NCBI RefSeq assembly: GCF_013141865.1
Contig: NZ_RCST01000001.1
Coordinates: 2,914,001 to 2,978,000 of the forward strand
Source: Methylomonas sp. ZR1
Lineage (GTDB): Bacteria; Pseudomonadota; Gammaproteobacteria; Methylococcales; Methylomonadaceae
Direction of reading: 5' to 3'
DNA: 64,000 nt
The position numbers and the translations under genes are program-made. Positions 40,210-49,791 of this stretch are shown here, piece after piece (the first letter of the stretch is position 1; each line of letters starts with the position of its first letter). The notes beneath the pieces were generated by a model. That model was not told the origin of the DNA, ran no database searches, and was given only the letters and a program-made list of their open reading frames with translations.

Positions 40210-42992
40210 TGGGCGTCAGGGAGTTATCCGAACCGCAACGTCGGTTTACGCAGACACTGTCTGTGATTTTGTGTGTGACCATGGCCTGGACACCGTTTGG
40301 TGTGTCCTGGGCCGATGCGATTCAGGTGGCCGGGCGTGATGGCCAACAACTCGGTCAGCAAGTTCTGGGTGGTTTTGCGTTTCCGCTCGATACCGGCAAC
40401 GGTACGCTGACCTTAAATCCAGGGACGACTCAGGAGAGCGCCATTTCCATAGGCACCCTGTTTCCAGATACGAATAGCCCGTCATCCACGACCAGCGATT
40501 TCGCCAATCTCTACGGCAATAACCCAGGCACAATTGCTGCTGGATTGAGCGCGCAGACAACCTTGAACGGTGAAACCAGCTTCACCGGCGAAGCCTATCG
40601 CACCCTGATCGACAACGCCCACCAGTCGCATCCGGACTTACAAGCCGATCCGATCTGGCAGAGTGGCGATCAGGTATTCAACGACTTCACGCCGTGGGCA
40701 CAGTCCTTTTCCGACTGCACGACCACGACGCTCCAAACCGAAACTCAGCAATCGGTGCGCGTGCCGGATTATCAGCTTTGCCTACGGCAACCGACGGTAC
40801 CGCAAAGCTGCACGGCCACCCACCAAGTCAATGTCGAGCCCTTGATTCGCTTCGTCGGTGGGGATGGCGGGTTTTCCAGTTGCGGGCCGGGGTGCATGGA
40901 TTTGTATGTCGGCCGGGTCGGTGACAACTATTGGTCGGCCGGATGCGCGGTGTTTACCTGGCAAGTGACTTATAACGTCCTGCATCCGGAAGCGATCGTC
41001 AGCGCGACACTGGAGGATGTGGAATTCGACGACCATGCCAGAGTCTATTACGGCGGGAATCTGATCTATACCGGTTCCACCGGCTGGGGTGGCTCATGTG
41101 AGCTCAGCAATAGCTGGGTCGACCATCCCAATCGCGACGTCACCTATGTCTTCAACAGTACGGGCAACAAAGTCTTTAAACAGGAAACCATGGTCGGTGG
41201 TAATGGTGAGGGTTATTCCAGGATTCGACTACGCTACGATTTGTCGAAACTGATCACCCAGGATCAATGGAGTTGGAGTGGTCCGAATTGCCAAAACTTG
41301 GCCAATGCGATTACCGATGGCATTTGCCAAGCCGGCAGCCAATTGAGTTGCACGAGCGATCCGGCCAATGCTTCAGGTTGTTACGTCGATCCAACTTCGC
41401 AGGTGATGGTTTGCGGCACGGATTTGGCACAAGCCCCGGTGGCCAGTTCGACCGGGATTCGTAATACTTGCATGAATATTCAAGCCTCAGGACGCTGCGA
41501 TTTGAATCAATACGGCCAATGCTGGACCGACTCAGCTGGCACCCACTGTTTAGAACCGCCGGCGAACGGAATACCCAACAAAACCTGCGCGTCGTTGGAA
41601 ACCCAAGGCTGCTCGTTCATCAAAAGCCAATGTACCAGTGCGTTGGCCTCCGGCACCTGCTGGGACAGCGTCGATACTTATGACTGTGGGCAAACGGTGG
41701 GCATTCCCGGCATTCAAAGCAACACCCAACAGCAATGTGCCGGGTCGATTCGGTGTATGGGCGAAGATTGCATCACCATGAACCGCACCCAGAGCCAGGA
41801 CTTCAGCAAGGCGGTCGCCTTACTCAACAGCGCTCAGCAAATGGCGATGGACTTGCATTGCGACTACGCCAATGCCGATCTCCAGCAAAAGGATCCGACT
41901 ACCTGCCAGGTATTTCAGGGTAAACCGGCCAGTTGCAAAATGGTTGGCGGCGCGTTGAGTCTGGTCGATTGCTGCGAAACACCCTCTGGCGCAATGGGGC
42001 TGGGCCGTTACATTGATTTGCTGATCGCCACCAGTCAGATGGACAGTGCGGTCATGGCCATGGACAACACTTCCGCCATACGAGGCGCCTGGGAAACCAT
42101 GCGCACACCGTTTACTCTGGCGGGCGACGCCTGGAATAGTTTTCAAGCGGATTTTGCCTCGACGGTGAATGACTTGGTCGGCACCGACATGCTCAGTACC
42201 AGCGACATTGCCTCGCAAGGCTTGCTCGACTCGCTGAAAGGGGAATTGATGAAGTCGGTGGCGGAATGGATCGGCCAGACCTTTGGCGAAGCGGCCGGAA
42301 ATGCGTTATTCAGCGCGGGTGGCCAGGCGGCATTCGATTCAGCGGGCAATTTGACCCCGGCGGCCCAATCTGGCGGCGTCGAGTTGGGTGGTGGTGCCGC
42401 TGTTGCCGGCGAACTGCTCAGCACCTTGATGACAGCCTATACCGTGGTGATGATCATCATCATGATTATCCAGATAGTCTACTCCTGCGAAGAGCCGGAA
42501 TACGAACTCGCCGCCAAGAAACAACTGAAAGTCTGCACTGACCTTGGCACCTTCTGCGAAAGCAAGGTCGCTGGGGTGTGTTGGGTGCGTAAGGAAAGCT
42601 ATTGCTGCTACAACTCGCCGCTAGCGCGCATTCTCAACGAACAAATCAAACCGCAGCTGGGCATGGATTTTGGCACGCCGGAAAGTCCCAGTTGTACCGG
42701 CATCAAAGTCGGTGATTTGGACCGAGTGGACTGGACACAGGTCAATCTGGACGAATGGTTGGCGATTCTGGCTCAGACCGGGCATTTGCCGACCGCCGCC
42801 AATGCAGCATCAATGCTGAATCTCGATCAACTCACCGGAACCGGCAGCCGACTCAATCCGCAAAAATACGGAGCGACCGCGACCACGCGCCAAGATACCT
42901 TAACCCGCACCCAAGGCCGGATGACCGATCTGGATGTGCCTACGGTCAAACGGCAGTCTGAACTGGAAGGCTGGGGCATGGGACCGCAATGA
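40209..42992 (+). CDS. traN: Mating-pair stabilisation protein TraN
   Basis: A 927-residue outer membrane adhesin with very many Cys, which stabilises contact with the recipient cell. The N-terminal signal is SVILCVTMAWTPFGVSWADA. Cys-rich repeats run through residues 360-520 (LSCTSDPANASGCYVDPTSQ, CAGSIRCMGEDCI). A hydrophobic segment (LLSTLMTAYTVVMIIIMIIQ, about 735) and a TraN-type C-terminus follow. The ATG at 40209 is chosen because it overlaps the traU stop (TGATG); the frame is open further upstream inside traU. It is the last gene of the tra operon and ends 12 bases from the convergent HU gene. Confidence 0.92.
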   Translation: MGVRELSEPQRRFTQTLSVILCVTMAWTPFGVSWADAIQVAGRDGQQLGQQVLGGFAFPLDTGNGTLTLNPGTTQESAISIGTLFPDTNSPSSTTSDFANLYGNNPGTIAAGLSAQTTLNGETSFTGEAYRTLIDNAHQSHPDLQADPIWQSGDQVFNDFTPWAQSFSDCTTTTLQTETQQSVRVPDYQLCLRQPTVPQSCTATHQVNVEPLIRFVGGDGGFSSCGPGCMDLYVGRVGDNYWSAGCAVFTWQVTYNVLHPEAIVSATLEDVEFDDHARVYYGGNLIYTGSTGWGGSCELSNSWVDHPNRDVTYVFNSTGNKVFKQETMVGGNGEGYSRIRLRYDLSKLITQDQWSWSGPNCQNLANAITDGICQAGSQLSCTSDPANASGCYVDPTSQVMVCGTDLAQAPVASSTGIRNTCMNIQASGRCDLNQYGQCWTDSAGTHCLEPPANGIPNKTCASLETQGCSFIKSQCTSALASGTCWDSVDTYDCGQTVGIPGIQSNTQQQCAGSIRCMGEDCITMNRTQSQDFSKAVALLNSAQQMAMDLHCDYANADLQQKDPTTCQVFQGKPASCKMVGGALSLVDCCETPSGAMGLGRYIDLLIATSQMDSAVMAMDNTSAIRGAWETMRTPFTLAGDAWNSFQADFASTVNDLVGTDMLSTSDIASQGLLDSLKGELMKSVAEWIGQTFGEAAGNALFSAGGQAAFDSAGNLTPAAQSGGVELGGGAAVAGELLSTLMTAYTVVMIIIMIIQIVYSCEEPEYELAAKKQLKVCTDLGTFCESKVAGVCWVRKESYCCYNSPLARILNEQIKPQLGMDFGTPESPSCTGIKVGDLDRVDWTQVNLDEWLAILAQTGHLPTAANAASMLNLDQLTGTGSRLNPQKYGATATTRQDTLTRTQGRMTDLDVPTVKRQSELEGWGMGPQ

Positions 42993-43004
42993 GCGGCCTA
43001 AACC

Positions 43005-43277
43005 TTATTGAACCGCGTCTTTCAGGCCTTTGCCGGCTTTGAAGGATGGCAATTTGGCGGCGGCAATGGTTATGGCCTCGCCGGTTTGAGGATTGCGGCC
43101 AGCGCGTTCGGCACGCTCTTTCACTTCAAAGGTACCAAAGCCTACTAACGCCACCGAATCCCCCTCTTTCAGTGCGGATTGGATGGATTGAGTGATGCCA
43201 TCCAATGCGCGACCGGCGTCGGCTTTAGTTAGATTGGCGTGGCTGGCGATGGCGTCGATTAGGTCGGATTTGTTCAT
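43005..43277 (-). CDS. HU-family DNA-binding protein
   Basis: A 90-residue HU-type protein: [60 protein letters not shown]. The DNA-binding arm motif GRNPQTGE is complete. HU dimers bend DNA and compact the nucleoid. AGGAAATTATTTA precedes the ATG; the frame is open for 29 codons upstream but without a start site. It is convergent with traN and downstream of two genes on the same strand, one of them another nucleoid-associated type. Confidence 0.95.
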   Translation of the reverse strand: MNKSDLIDAIASHANLTKADAGRALDGITQSIQSALKEGDSVALVGFGTFEVKERAERAGRNPQTGEAITIAAAKLPSFKAGKGLKDAVQ

Positions 43278-43338
43278 TAAATAATTTCCTAAGGAATATA
43301 AAAATAGATTTGTTCTTACATTAATTTGATAGGCATTT

Positions 43339-44490
43339 TTACCAAAATTTGCAGTATCTACCAAACAAAAACGTGCAAAAGAGCAAAACTCCCGCTATCA
43401 AAACTTCCACAAATACTAAGGCGTTTTTCTGTTGTTTATAGCGTTTGTCGAGTTCTCCATACATTGGCATTAATTTAGTAGCCAACGCGGCATGTTCAAC
43501 GGTCAATTTTTCTTTCAATTCACTTATTTCATCATTAATAGCTTTCAAACTATGACGCTGATTTCTTAAAAGCATATTCATGAAGCCAGTGAAAATTAGG
43601 GTTCCAAACCAAAGAGCCCAGTTTTTTAAAGAATCTCCCGCTTTCTCGTCCATCTGAGAACCCACTAACAGCAGCGCAGCAGGGACGGCTAATAACTGAT
43701 TTTGAATCTCTGCAAAAACCTTGTTCAATTTCAAGGTGTATTCCAAGCGATTCTCTTGAACCTCTTCACGCACCTTCTCAAATGAAAATCCAGCAACATA
43801 AAGTTGGTAGTTATCGCGGGCCCTTCTTTTCAGTTCGTCAAAAACCGTAAGCAAATGCCTAAATCTCTCCTCAAAAGGTACATTTTTCAGCATTTCCATC
43901 AGCGCAGACTTGAGAATACTTTTACGCTGCTCTGTATGAGCATCGTCAACGATAAATTCGTTACGCAAGCTGTTTAACTCAGAAAGTTCTCTAAGGTCGG
44001 CTGCCCCATAATCGATAATTAACTCGAATTTCTCCTTAACCATGAATACTAACGCAAGACGACCTGCACTAGGCTGAGAAACATCGGCTATCTCTTCCAG
44101 CAATTTTATTAAATCGACAACTTGAGAATATCTTTCGGCAAATTGATCCTGATTGGCATCGACAGAATAGAAATTTGTTTCTAAGACGAAATATGACCTC
44201 GGCTTAGCAAAACGAAAGTTATGATGTTGTAAAAACTCATCCCAAGTACTCGCAAAAAACATCTCGGGTAGACGTGGTAACGCAACCTCTCTAACTTTAA
44301 ATGGCTGACCAAGCGCTCGCTGTTCATCAAAGGCTGTTGGCAGCATGTAATGGCCATCAGCATCTAATCTTTTCAAAACTGTGAGCGTTTCAGCCATAAG
44401 ACTATCGACGCGACCATTAAGTAACGCATCCTCCACGATAGGTGCCGTCAATTCTCGGCATAGTCTTACAACCAAATCAAGTTGGGTCAT
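43339..44490 (-). CDS. Membrane protein with coiled coil, partner of NdpA-like gene; family unknown
   Basis: A 383-residue protein. The first 260 residues look soluble and alpha-helical ([40 protein letters not shown]). Hydrophobic segments lie at about 266-278 ([12 protein letters not shown]), 291-308 ([17 protein letters not shown]) and 357-377 ([19 protein letters not shown]). Between the last two is a charged coiled coil (residues 311-352). I do not recognise the family. Its start overlaps the end of the NdpA-like gene by 14 bases, so the pair is translationally coupled. A membrane effector coupled to a DNA-binding sensor would be one reading, but that is inference. Confidence 0.75.
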   Translation of the reverse strand: MTQLDLVVRLCRELTAPIVEDALLNGRVDSLMAETLTVLKRLDADGHYMLPTAFDEQRALGQPFKVREVALPRLPEMFFASTWDEFLQHHNFRFAKPRSYFVLETNFYSVDANQDQFAERYSQVVDLIKLLEEIADVSQPSAGRLALVFMVKEKFELIIDYGAADLRELSELNSLRNEFIVDDAHTEQRKSILKSALMEMLKNVPFEERFRHLLTVFDELKRRARDNYQLYVAGFSFEKVREEVQENRLEYTLKLNKVFAEIQNQLLAVPAALLLVGSQMDEKAGDSLKNWALWFGTLIFTGFMNMLLRNQRHSLKAINDEISELKEKLTVEHAALATKLMPMYGELDKRYKQQKNALVFVEVLIAGVLLFCTFLFGRYCKFW

Positions 44491-45508
44491 CGTTTTCAGT
44501 TGCTGTCGGTTTTAAGCGTTGTTTAAATTCCAAAGGCAAATCTTTGATAATCAGCGTTTCCGCAACGTCATCATAGATGACACGTGAGCCTAGAATCGAC
44601 TCTTCGAAATCCAATGTCAACTTTGAATCCTTAATCCGATGGCGTCGCAAACCGCGGTATATTCGACTATTCGGTTCAAAGCCATCGCCAAGTGGGTATT
44701 CTTTACTCGTGACAAATTCAGAGAAGCTAGCAGGCTGTTGGTCGTCGAGCCGCATAGACAATGCATCCAAACTAATGCCTTTCTTTTCCTTGGTGCATTC
44801 GACACAGTACGCATGAACCCTCTGGCGTATTTCTCGCGCCTTATCAACATCAAATTGCTTCTCTTCGCAATAATCCCTGACTACCTGGAGTAAAAGCTTG
44901 GTTTGCTCTGCCGATTCGGTTAATTCCGTGACGCCAAGAAAATCCCGAAAATAATCCGTAGCACTTTTACTATCTTCACCACTACGTCGTTTTTTAATAA
45001 AGGTCACGTATCTATCTTTTCCTTCCTTCCACGCCGTTATATTAATTCTGGCAGCTTCGTGAAGGTGATCAATGTCGAAATTGACCGTTTTATTAATTGT
45101 CAGTGTGGTGTCGTCGATGCCTGTACCAGCCTTTAATTTGAGCGACACAACGAACATGAAATCCTGGCCATTTTCCTGGTAACGAGCAAAAAATAGATAG
45201 CCCCCAGTGGCAAGAGACGCGCCGTCGATAGCTTTTTGGTAGCAGGTTTTCAGTCCCAGTGTAAATACCCCAAGTCCCTGCTGGTCTGCCAGGTATTTAT
45301 CGAGCAAATCCGGAAAGGGGTAAGCAACATCCCCAATTATGAAGGCCCCATAACCACGGGTCATGGTTCGATTAAAAACATCACGAATTCCATCCACCAA
45401 ATTTTGTAAATTATCTTCATTTGGCAAAACCTCATCCCGCATTTTGGCTACCGACGGTTTGTGTCTGTCCTTATCAAACCGATGGACGATCGCTTCCTGA
45501 ATAATCAT
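44477..45508 (-). CDS. NdpA/YejK-type nucleoid-associated protein
   Basis: A 343-residue protein of the 37-kDa nucleoid-associated (NdpA/YejK) family. Marks are the start IIQEAIVHRFDKDRHKPSV, the LNPN-like region LPNEDNLQNLVDGIRDVFN, and the C-terminal LGDGFEPNSRIYRGLRRHRI, KDSKLTLDFEESILG and TLIIKDLPLEFKQRL. The family binds DNA loosely and has no known catalytic activity. Versions near phage-defence genes are known to me only as an impression. Here it is coupled to a membrane protein and lies between the tra operon and a type I restriction operon. Two strong palindromes stand upstream (45588-45624). Confidence 0.85.
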   Translation of the reverse strand: MIIQEAIVHRFDKDRHKPSVAKMRDEVLPNEDNLQNLVDGIRDVFNRTMTRGYGAFIIGDVAYPFPDLLDKYLADQQGLGVFTLGLKTCYQKAIDGASLATGGYLFFARYQENGQDFMFVVSLKLKAGTGIDDTTLTINKTVNFDIDHLHEAARINITAWKEGKDRYVTFIKKRRSGEDSKSATDYFRDFLGVTELTESAEQTKLLLQVVRDYCEEKQFDVDKAREIRQRVHAYCVECTKEKKGISLDALSMRLDDQQPASFSEFVTSKEYPLGDGFEPNSRIYRGLRRHRIKDSKLTLDFEESILGSRVIYDDVAETLIIKDLPLEFKQRLKPTATENDDPT

Positions 45509-45587
45509 TTCTATGCTCCAACGAATATAAATTCCATTAACGGGATATTGCGTAAGTCTGCCCCAAGGCCACTATTGTCTTAGTTTC

Positions 45588-45624
45588 GCAGACCCGTCTG
45601 CAAATTTGCCAGACACTGTCTGGC
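45588..45624. promoter_or_regulatory. Two adjacent palindromes upstream of the NdpA-like gene
   Basis: GCAGACCCGTCTGC (45588-45601) and GCCAGACACTGTCTGGC (45608-45624) are both perfect palindromes around a short centre and share CAGAC/GTCTG arms. They are six bases apart, 80-116 bases before the start codon at 45508 and 44 bases after the hsdR stop. Tandem operator sites for a dimeric repressor, or a double-hairpin terminator for hsdR, are both possible; there is no strong T-run. The rest of 45509-45667 holds nothing else recognisable. Confidence 0.6.
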
Positions 45625-45667
45625 GAAATTTATCGAAGTAAAACCAATCGCTGACCAATGCAAACAC

Positions 45668-48600
45668 TCACAATCCAATCCCCGGCTGTGGTGGCACATT
45701 TGGCGGGGTTAGACCAGGATGATAGGTCGTATCAAACACCGTATCCGTCAACCAGCGCTTAAAGTTCGGATTGTCGCTAAACTGTTTGAACAGTTCGGTA
45801 TGATCGGCCAGTAGTTCGAGAATTACTCGATTTAACGCTTTGTCATGTTCTAGGCGAGCGTTCTGTTTGTCGGAGTGCTGCACGGCATTTTGATAGGCCT
45901 TGTCTTGAGAAACCCGATTCGGAATTTCCTCGGTAATCACCTTACGAATCTTGTCGCCATCCTTCCATTCGATATTGCCGAACAAGTCGTTAAAGGCTTT
46001 GATGATGTTGGACAATTTGTCGATTTCGGTAATTTTGCCACCGCCGCCAGCACTGGTCGGTGCCGGTTCTACACTGCCATCCTCATCTTCCATGCCCATA
46101 CTCAATGCGGCTTTCACTTCGGGGCGATAGCTGTCCATGTCAATGGCGTCGAGCACACCCTTGGAAAGGTCTTCCTCTTTTGGTGCCGGTAGTTTCGGAA
46201 TCAGGAAATTCAGGAAGATCGCCAGTTTTTCCCAAGCCGGGTGACCATAGGTCAAAATAGCCCCAAGAAACCCATAGCTGCGGACAAAAGCCTTCGCTTT
46301 GCCTTTGAACTCGACTTGCGCATCTTCACCCAGTTGCTGCTGGTACGCTTCGACGCAAACATCCAGAATCGGGTCCAACTTGTCGCGGTCCGCACCTTTC
46401 ACATACATCGCCACCAAGTCTTCCACCTGTTGCCAAGCATATACCTGATGGCCGTCCAGATCGTTTTTCAGGTCATGTAGCTTGTTCGGATCGGTTTCGC
46501 CGATTTGCACCGTGGCACGGTAATATTCCTGAAACGCCGCCTTCACCGCTTCGGCGTTGTCGGCAAAATCCAGCACGAAGGTGTCGTGTTTCTGCGGATG
46601 GGCGCGATTCAACCGCGATAAGGTCTGCACGGCCAACACCCCGGCCAATGGTTTATCGACATACATCGTATGCAGCAACGGTTCGTCGAAGCCGGTGACG
46701 AATTTATTCGCAACAATCAAAATCCGGTACGGATCCTGTTTCAGCTTGGCCGGAATGTCCTTGCTGGGAAAGCCGTTCATATCGGCCTCGGTCACATTCT
46801 TGCCGCCCACCTCATGTTCGCCGGAAAACGCCACGATGGCCTTGTACGGGCTTTTGATTTCCCGCAAGTAATCGCTGATCTCACGGTGATAATCAATGGC
46901 CCGCGCGATGCCGTTGCAGACCACCATCGCCCGTGCCTGGCCGCCGATTTTGCGTTTACCGATCACCTGCGCGGCGAAATGGTCGATCATAATCTCGGCC
47001 TTACGGCGTATGGCTTTGTCGTGCGATTCGACGTAATGGCGGATTTTCTTTAACGCCTTGATCTTGTCAAAATCCGGGTCGTCTTCCACTGTCTTGGCGA
47101 CCCGGTAAAAGCTGTCCACCGGCGTGTAATTCTTGATGACATCCAGGATGAAGCCTTCCTGAATTGCCTGCTTGGTGGTGTAAGTCAATTCCGGCGGCGA
47201 ACGAAAATACACTTCGCCGCCTTCCTGGTAACGCTCGCCGAACAGCTCCAGGGTTTTGTTTTTCGGCGTCGCGGTAAAGGCAAAATAACTGGCGTTAGCC
47301 AGCATCTTGCGCGACTCGATTAGTTTGTTGACCGCATCCTCAACCGATTCTTCGTCGTCCTCGTCGTCGCCGGGCGCGGCGGACAAGGCGATATGCATCT
47401 TGGCGGAGGTCTTGCCGCCCTGGCTGGAATGCGCTTCGTCGATCAGCAGCGCAAAACGCCGGGAACCCAGGTCGTCCAATTCATCCAGAATGAACGGAAA
47501 TTTCTGCACCGTGGTGACGATGATTTTCTTGCCCTTGCGCAGAAAGCCGCGCAATTCCTCGGCGCTATCAGAGTGGCCAAAGATCGAGGCGACATGGTCA
47601 TAGCCCTTGATAGTTTTGGCAATCTGCGTATCCAAGGCGCGGCGGTCGGTGATAACGATCACCGAATCGAACTGGTTGCTGTTGGCAGCGTCGGCTTGCT
47701 TCAATTCCACCAACTGATGCGCGAGCCAGGCGATGGTATTACTCTTGCCGCTGCCGGCCGAATGCTGGATCAGGTAACGGCGGCCCACACCTTCGGTGCC
47801 GCAACAGCGTAACAAGGCCCGCACCGTGCGCAGTTGATGGAAACGCGGGAACACCTGTTTGCGCTTTTTCTTGCCGCGCTCGTCTTCCTCCTCGACGATC
47901 TGAGCAAAGTTTTCGATGATATTAGCCAGCGATTCCTTGGCCAATACCCGCTTCCACAGGTAATCGGTTTTTAGGCCGTCCGGATTGGGCGGATTGCCGG
48001 CGCCGCTGTTCCAGCCCTGGTTGAAGGGCAAAAACCACGAGGTTTTGCCGGTCAGATGCGTGCAAAAGGCCACCTCGCTATCGTCCACCGCAAAATGCAC
48101 GATGCAGCGGCCCATTTGAAACAGCAATTCGCGCGGGTCGCGATCGGTTTGGTATTGGGTGATGGCATCGGCCACGGTTTGCTTGGTCAGCGAGTTTTTC
48201 AATTCAAAGGTTGCCACCGGCAGGCCGTTGATGAAAATCGCCATATCCAGCGAACGTGCGGTTTCGTCGTTGCTGTAACGCAGTTGGCGAGTCACGCTGA
48301 ATAGGTTGTTGGCGAAATTTTCCGCCGAACTGGCATTGCCCGGCGTCGGCAGAAATTTATACAAATCGACATGCGCCGGACCGTGGCTAACACCCTTGCG
48401 CAATACATCCACCACGCCGCGCTTGGCGATCTCGCCCTGGATGCGATGCAGAAACTGGGTGCGTTTGATACCGTCCTGCGCCAACTCCAGCGTTTCGACA
48501 GTCTTGGGCTGGGTGGCTTGCAAAAAGTCCAGTAACTTGACCACATCCAGCGCCACGTCGCGGTTGTAATCGGCGGGCTGGCCTGGCTGATAGCCGCCAA

Positions 48601-48724
48601 GGCTGTAATAACCCACGCTGGATTGAACCGCGTTATCCGCGGCAACGTCCGGTGTCGGTTGACCGGTGAGATGTTTAACGATCAGGGCTTCCAAACCTTT
48701 TTCGCTGGTGTCGGTGGGCTTCAT
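45668..48724 (-). CDS. hsdR: Type I restriction enzyme subunit R (HsdR)
   Basis: A 1018-residue translocase/nuclease. N-terminal nuclease domain with the ELKN motif (LPVATFELKNSLTKQTVADA, about residue 175). Helicase motif I HSAGSGKSNTIAW (about 326), motif II LIDEAHSSQGG (about 428), motif III TATPKNKTLELFG, and later LNRAHPQKHDTFVLDFADN. It pulls DNA past the HsdMS complex and cuts when the host methylation mark is absent. Its start overlaps the DUF1016 gene by four bases, so it is the last gene of the hsd operon. Confidence 0.95.
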   Translation of the reverse strand: MKPTDTSEKGLEALIVKHLTGQPTPDVAADNAVQSSVGYYSLGGYQPGQPADYNRDVALDVVKLLDFLQATQPKTVETLELAQDGIKRTQFLHRIQGEIAKRGVVDVLRKGVSHGPAHVDLYKFLPTPGNASSAENFANNLFSVTRQLRYSNDETARSLDMAIFINGLPVATFELKNSLTKQTVADAITQYQTDRDPRELLFQMGRCIVHFAVDDSEVAFCTHLTGKTSWFLPFNQGWNSGAGNPPNPDGLKTDYLWKRVLAKESLANIIENFAQIVEEEDERGKKKRKQVFPRFHQLRTVRALLRCCGTEGVGRRYLIQHSAGSGKSNTIAWLAHQLVELKQADAANSNQFDSVIVITDRRALDTQIAKTIKGYDHVASIFGHSDSAEELRGFLRKGKKIIVTTVQKFPFILDELDDLGSRRFALLIDEAHSSQGGKTSAKMHIALSAAPGDDEDDEESVEDAVNKLIESRKMLANASYFAFTATPKNKTLELFGERYQEGGEVYFRSPPELTYTTKQAIQEGFILDVIKNYTPVDSFYRVAKTVEDDPDFDKIKALKKIRHYVESHDKAIRRKAEIMIDHFAAQVIGKRKIGGQARAMVVCNGIARAIDYHREISDYLREIKSPYKAIVAFSGEHEVGGKNVTEADMNGFPSKDIPAKLKQDPYRILIVANKFVTGFDEPLLHTMYVDKPLAGVLAVQTLSRLNRAHPQKHDTFVLDFADNAEAVKAAFQEYYRATVQIGETDPNKLHDLKNDLDGHQVYAWQQVEDLVAMYVKGADRDKLDPILDVCVEAYQQQLGEDAQVEFKGKAKAFVRSYGFLGAILTYGHPAWEKLAIFLNFLIPKLPAPKEEDLSKGVLDAIDMDSYRPEVKAALSMGMEDEDGSVEPAPTSAGGGGKITEIDKLSNIIKAFNDLFGNIEWKDGDKIRKVITEEIPNRVSQDKAYQNAVQHSDKQNARLEHDKALNRVILELLADHTELFKQFSDNPNFKRWLTDTVFDTTYHPGLTPPNVPPQPGIGL

Positions 48725-49791
48725 GCGTTGTCTCCCTTTTTCCGGCTCGGCAGCAACTCTTTGCGCCGGGAAATCTGTTCACGTGCGCTTTGCATCAGGG
48801 CATGGATTTTTTGCTCGAATACGGGCCGCTCTGGGAACACCGTCCAGTATTCGGCCACCATGATGTTGTCCTGATCCAGTTGCAGCAGCTCAATTTGCTC
48901 TCGGCTCTTTTCCGCGCATAGAATCAAGCCAATAGGCGCGTTTTCTCCCTCCTGCCGTTCATAGCGGTTGAGCCAGCCCAGATACAAATCCATCTGCCCC
49001 TTGTGCCCAGCCTCAAATTTTCCGATCTTCAGCTCCACCGCCACCAAACGCTTCAAGCGTCGATGGAAGAAAAGCAGGTCCAGGTAAAAGTCATCGCCGC
49101 CGATGATCATGCGCTTCTGACGCGCGACGAAGCTAAAGCCACCACCCAATTCCATAATGAAGCGTTCCAACTCGCGCAGGATAGCTGCCTCCAAATCAGC
49201 CTCCAGGTAGCTATCATGCAGCCCGAGCATATCCAGCAGATAAGGGTCTTTAAAGGTATCGTGCGGGATGGCGCCGGTCTCGGACAGTTGCGCATTGGCA
49301 ATCTCCTTGCGCTCGAATGCCTTGCGGGCGATCAACTGTCGCAACTCGCGTTTACCGAGCTGACGGGAAGCCACCTCGCGGAGGTAGTACAGGCGAGCCT
49401 CGGCTGTTTTTAGGGGCAGTACTTCGATGACGTGAGACCAGCTCAATTGTGTCGCCAGCGGCGACACAATCCCGAAGTCCGGAAACTGCTCGGCAAACTG
49501 CATCATCCGGCGCAAGTTGCGTACCTCGAAGCTACGCCCGTAGTTGGCGCTCAATTGTGCCGACAGTGTCGGCACAATCTTTTGCCCGTACTCCGCGCGC
49601 TGGTGGTGCAGAATTTCACTATTGACCTGCTGCCCAATGCGCCAGAACAGAAACACCGTAGTGCTGTTCGCCTGACGCGACAGGGTCTGGCGGGCCTCCT
49701 CGATCAAGCCCGATACTAGGGTAAACAGGTCGTTTTGCACGGCAAGCGCGGCGTCGGCCGGTTTGGGTGCGGCGGGCTTATTCTTCGCCAT
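48721..49791 (-). CDS. DUF1016 (YhcG-type) PD-(D/E)XK nuclease inside the hsd operon
   Basis: A 356-residue YhcG/DUF1016 protein. The N-terminal helical domain (LIEEARQTLSRQANSTTVFL, FWRIGQQVNSEIL, YGRSFEVRNLRRMMQFAEQF) is followed by a PD-(D/E)XK nuclease domain: DDFYLDLLFFHRRLKRLVAV, ELKIGKFEAGHKGQMDLYL. Asp, Glu and Lys of the motif are all present, so it should be active. The ATG at 49791 overlaps the end of hsdS by 14 bases; the frame is open upstream but in conflict with hsdS. It is commonly found in type I operons as an extra nuclease of unknown task. Confidence 0.88.
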   Translation of the reverse strand: MAKNKPAAPKPADAALAVQNDLFTLVSGLIEEARQTLSRQANSTTVFLFWRIGQQVNSEILHHQRAEYGQKIVPTLSAQLSANYGRSFEVRNLRRMMQFAEQFPDFGIVSPLATQLSWSHVIEVLPLKTAEARLYYLREVASRQLGKRELRQLIARKAFERKEIANAQLSETGAIPHDTFKDPYLLDMLGLHDSYLEADLEAAILRELERFIMELGGGFSFVARQKRMIIGGDDFYLDLLFFHRRLKRLVAVELKIGKFEAGHKGQMDLYLGWLNRYERQEGENAPIGLILCAEKSREQIELLQLDQDNIMVAEYWTVFPERPVFEQKIHALMQSAREQISRRKELLPSRKKGDNA

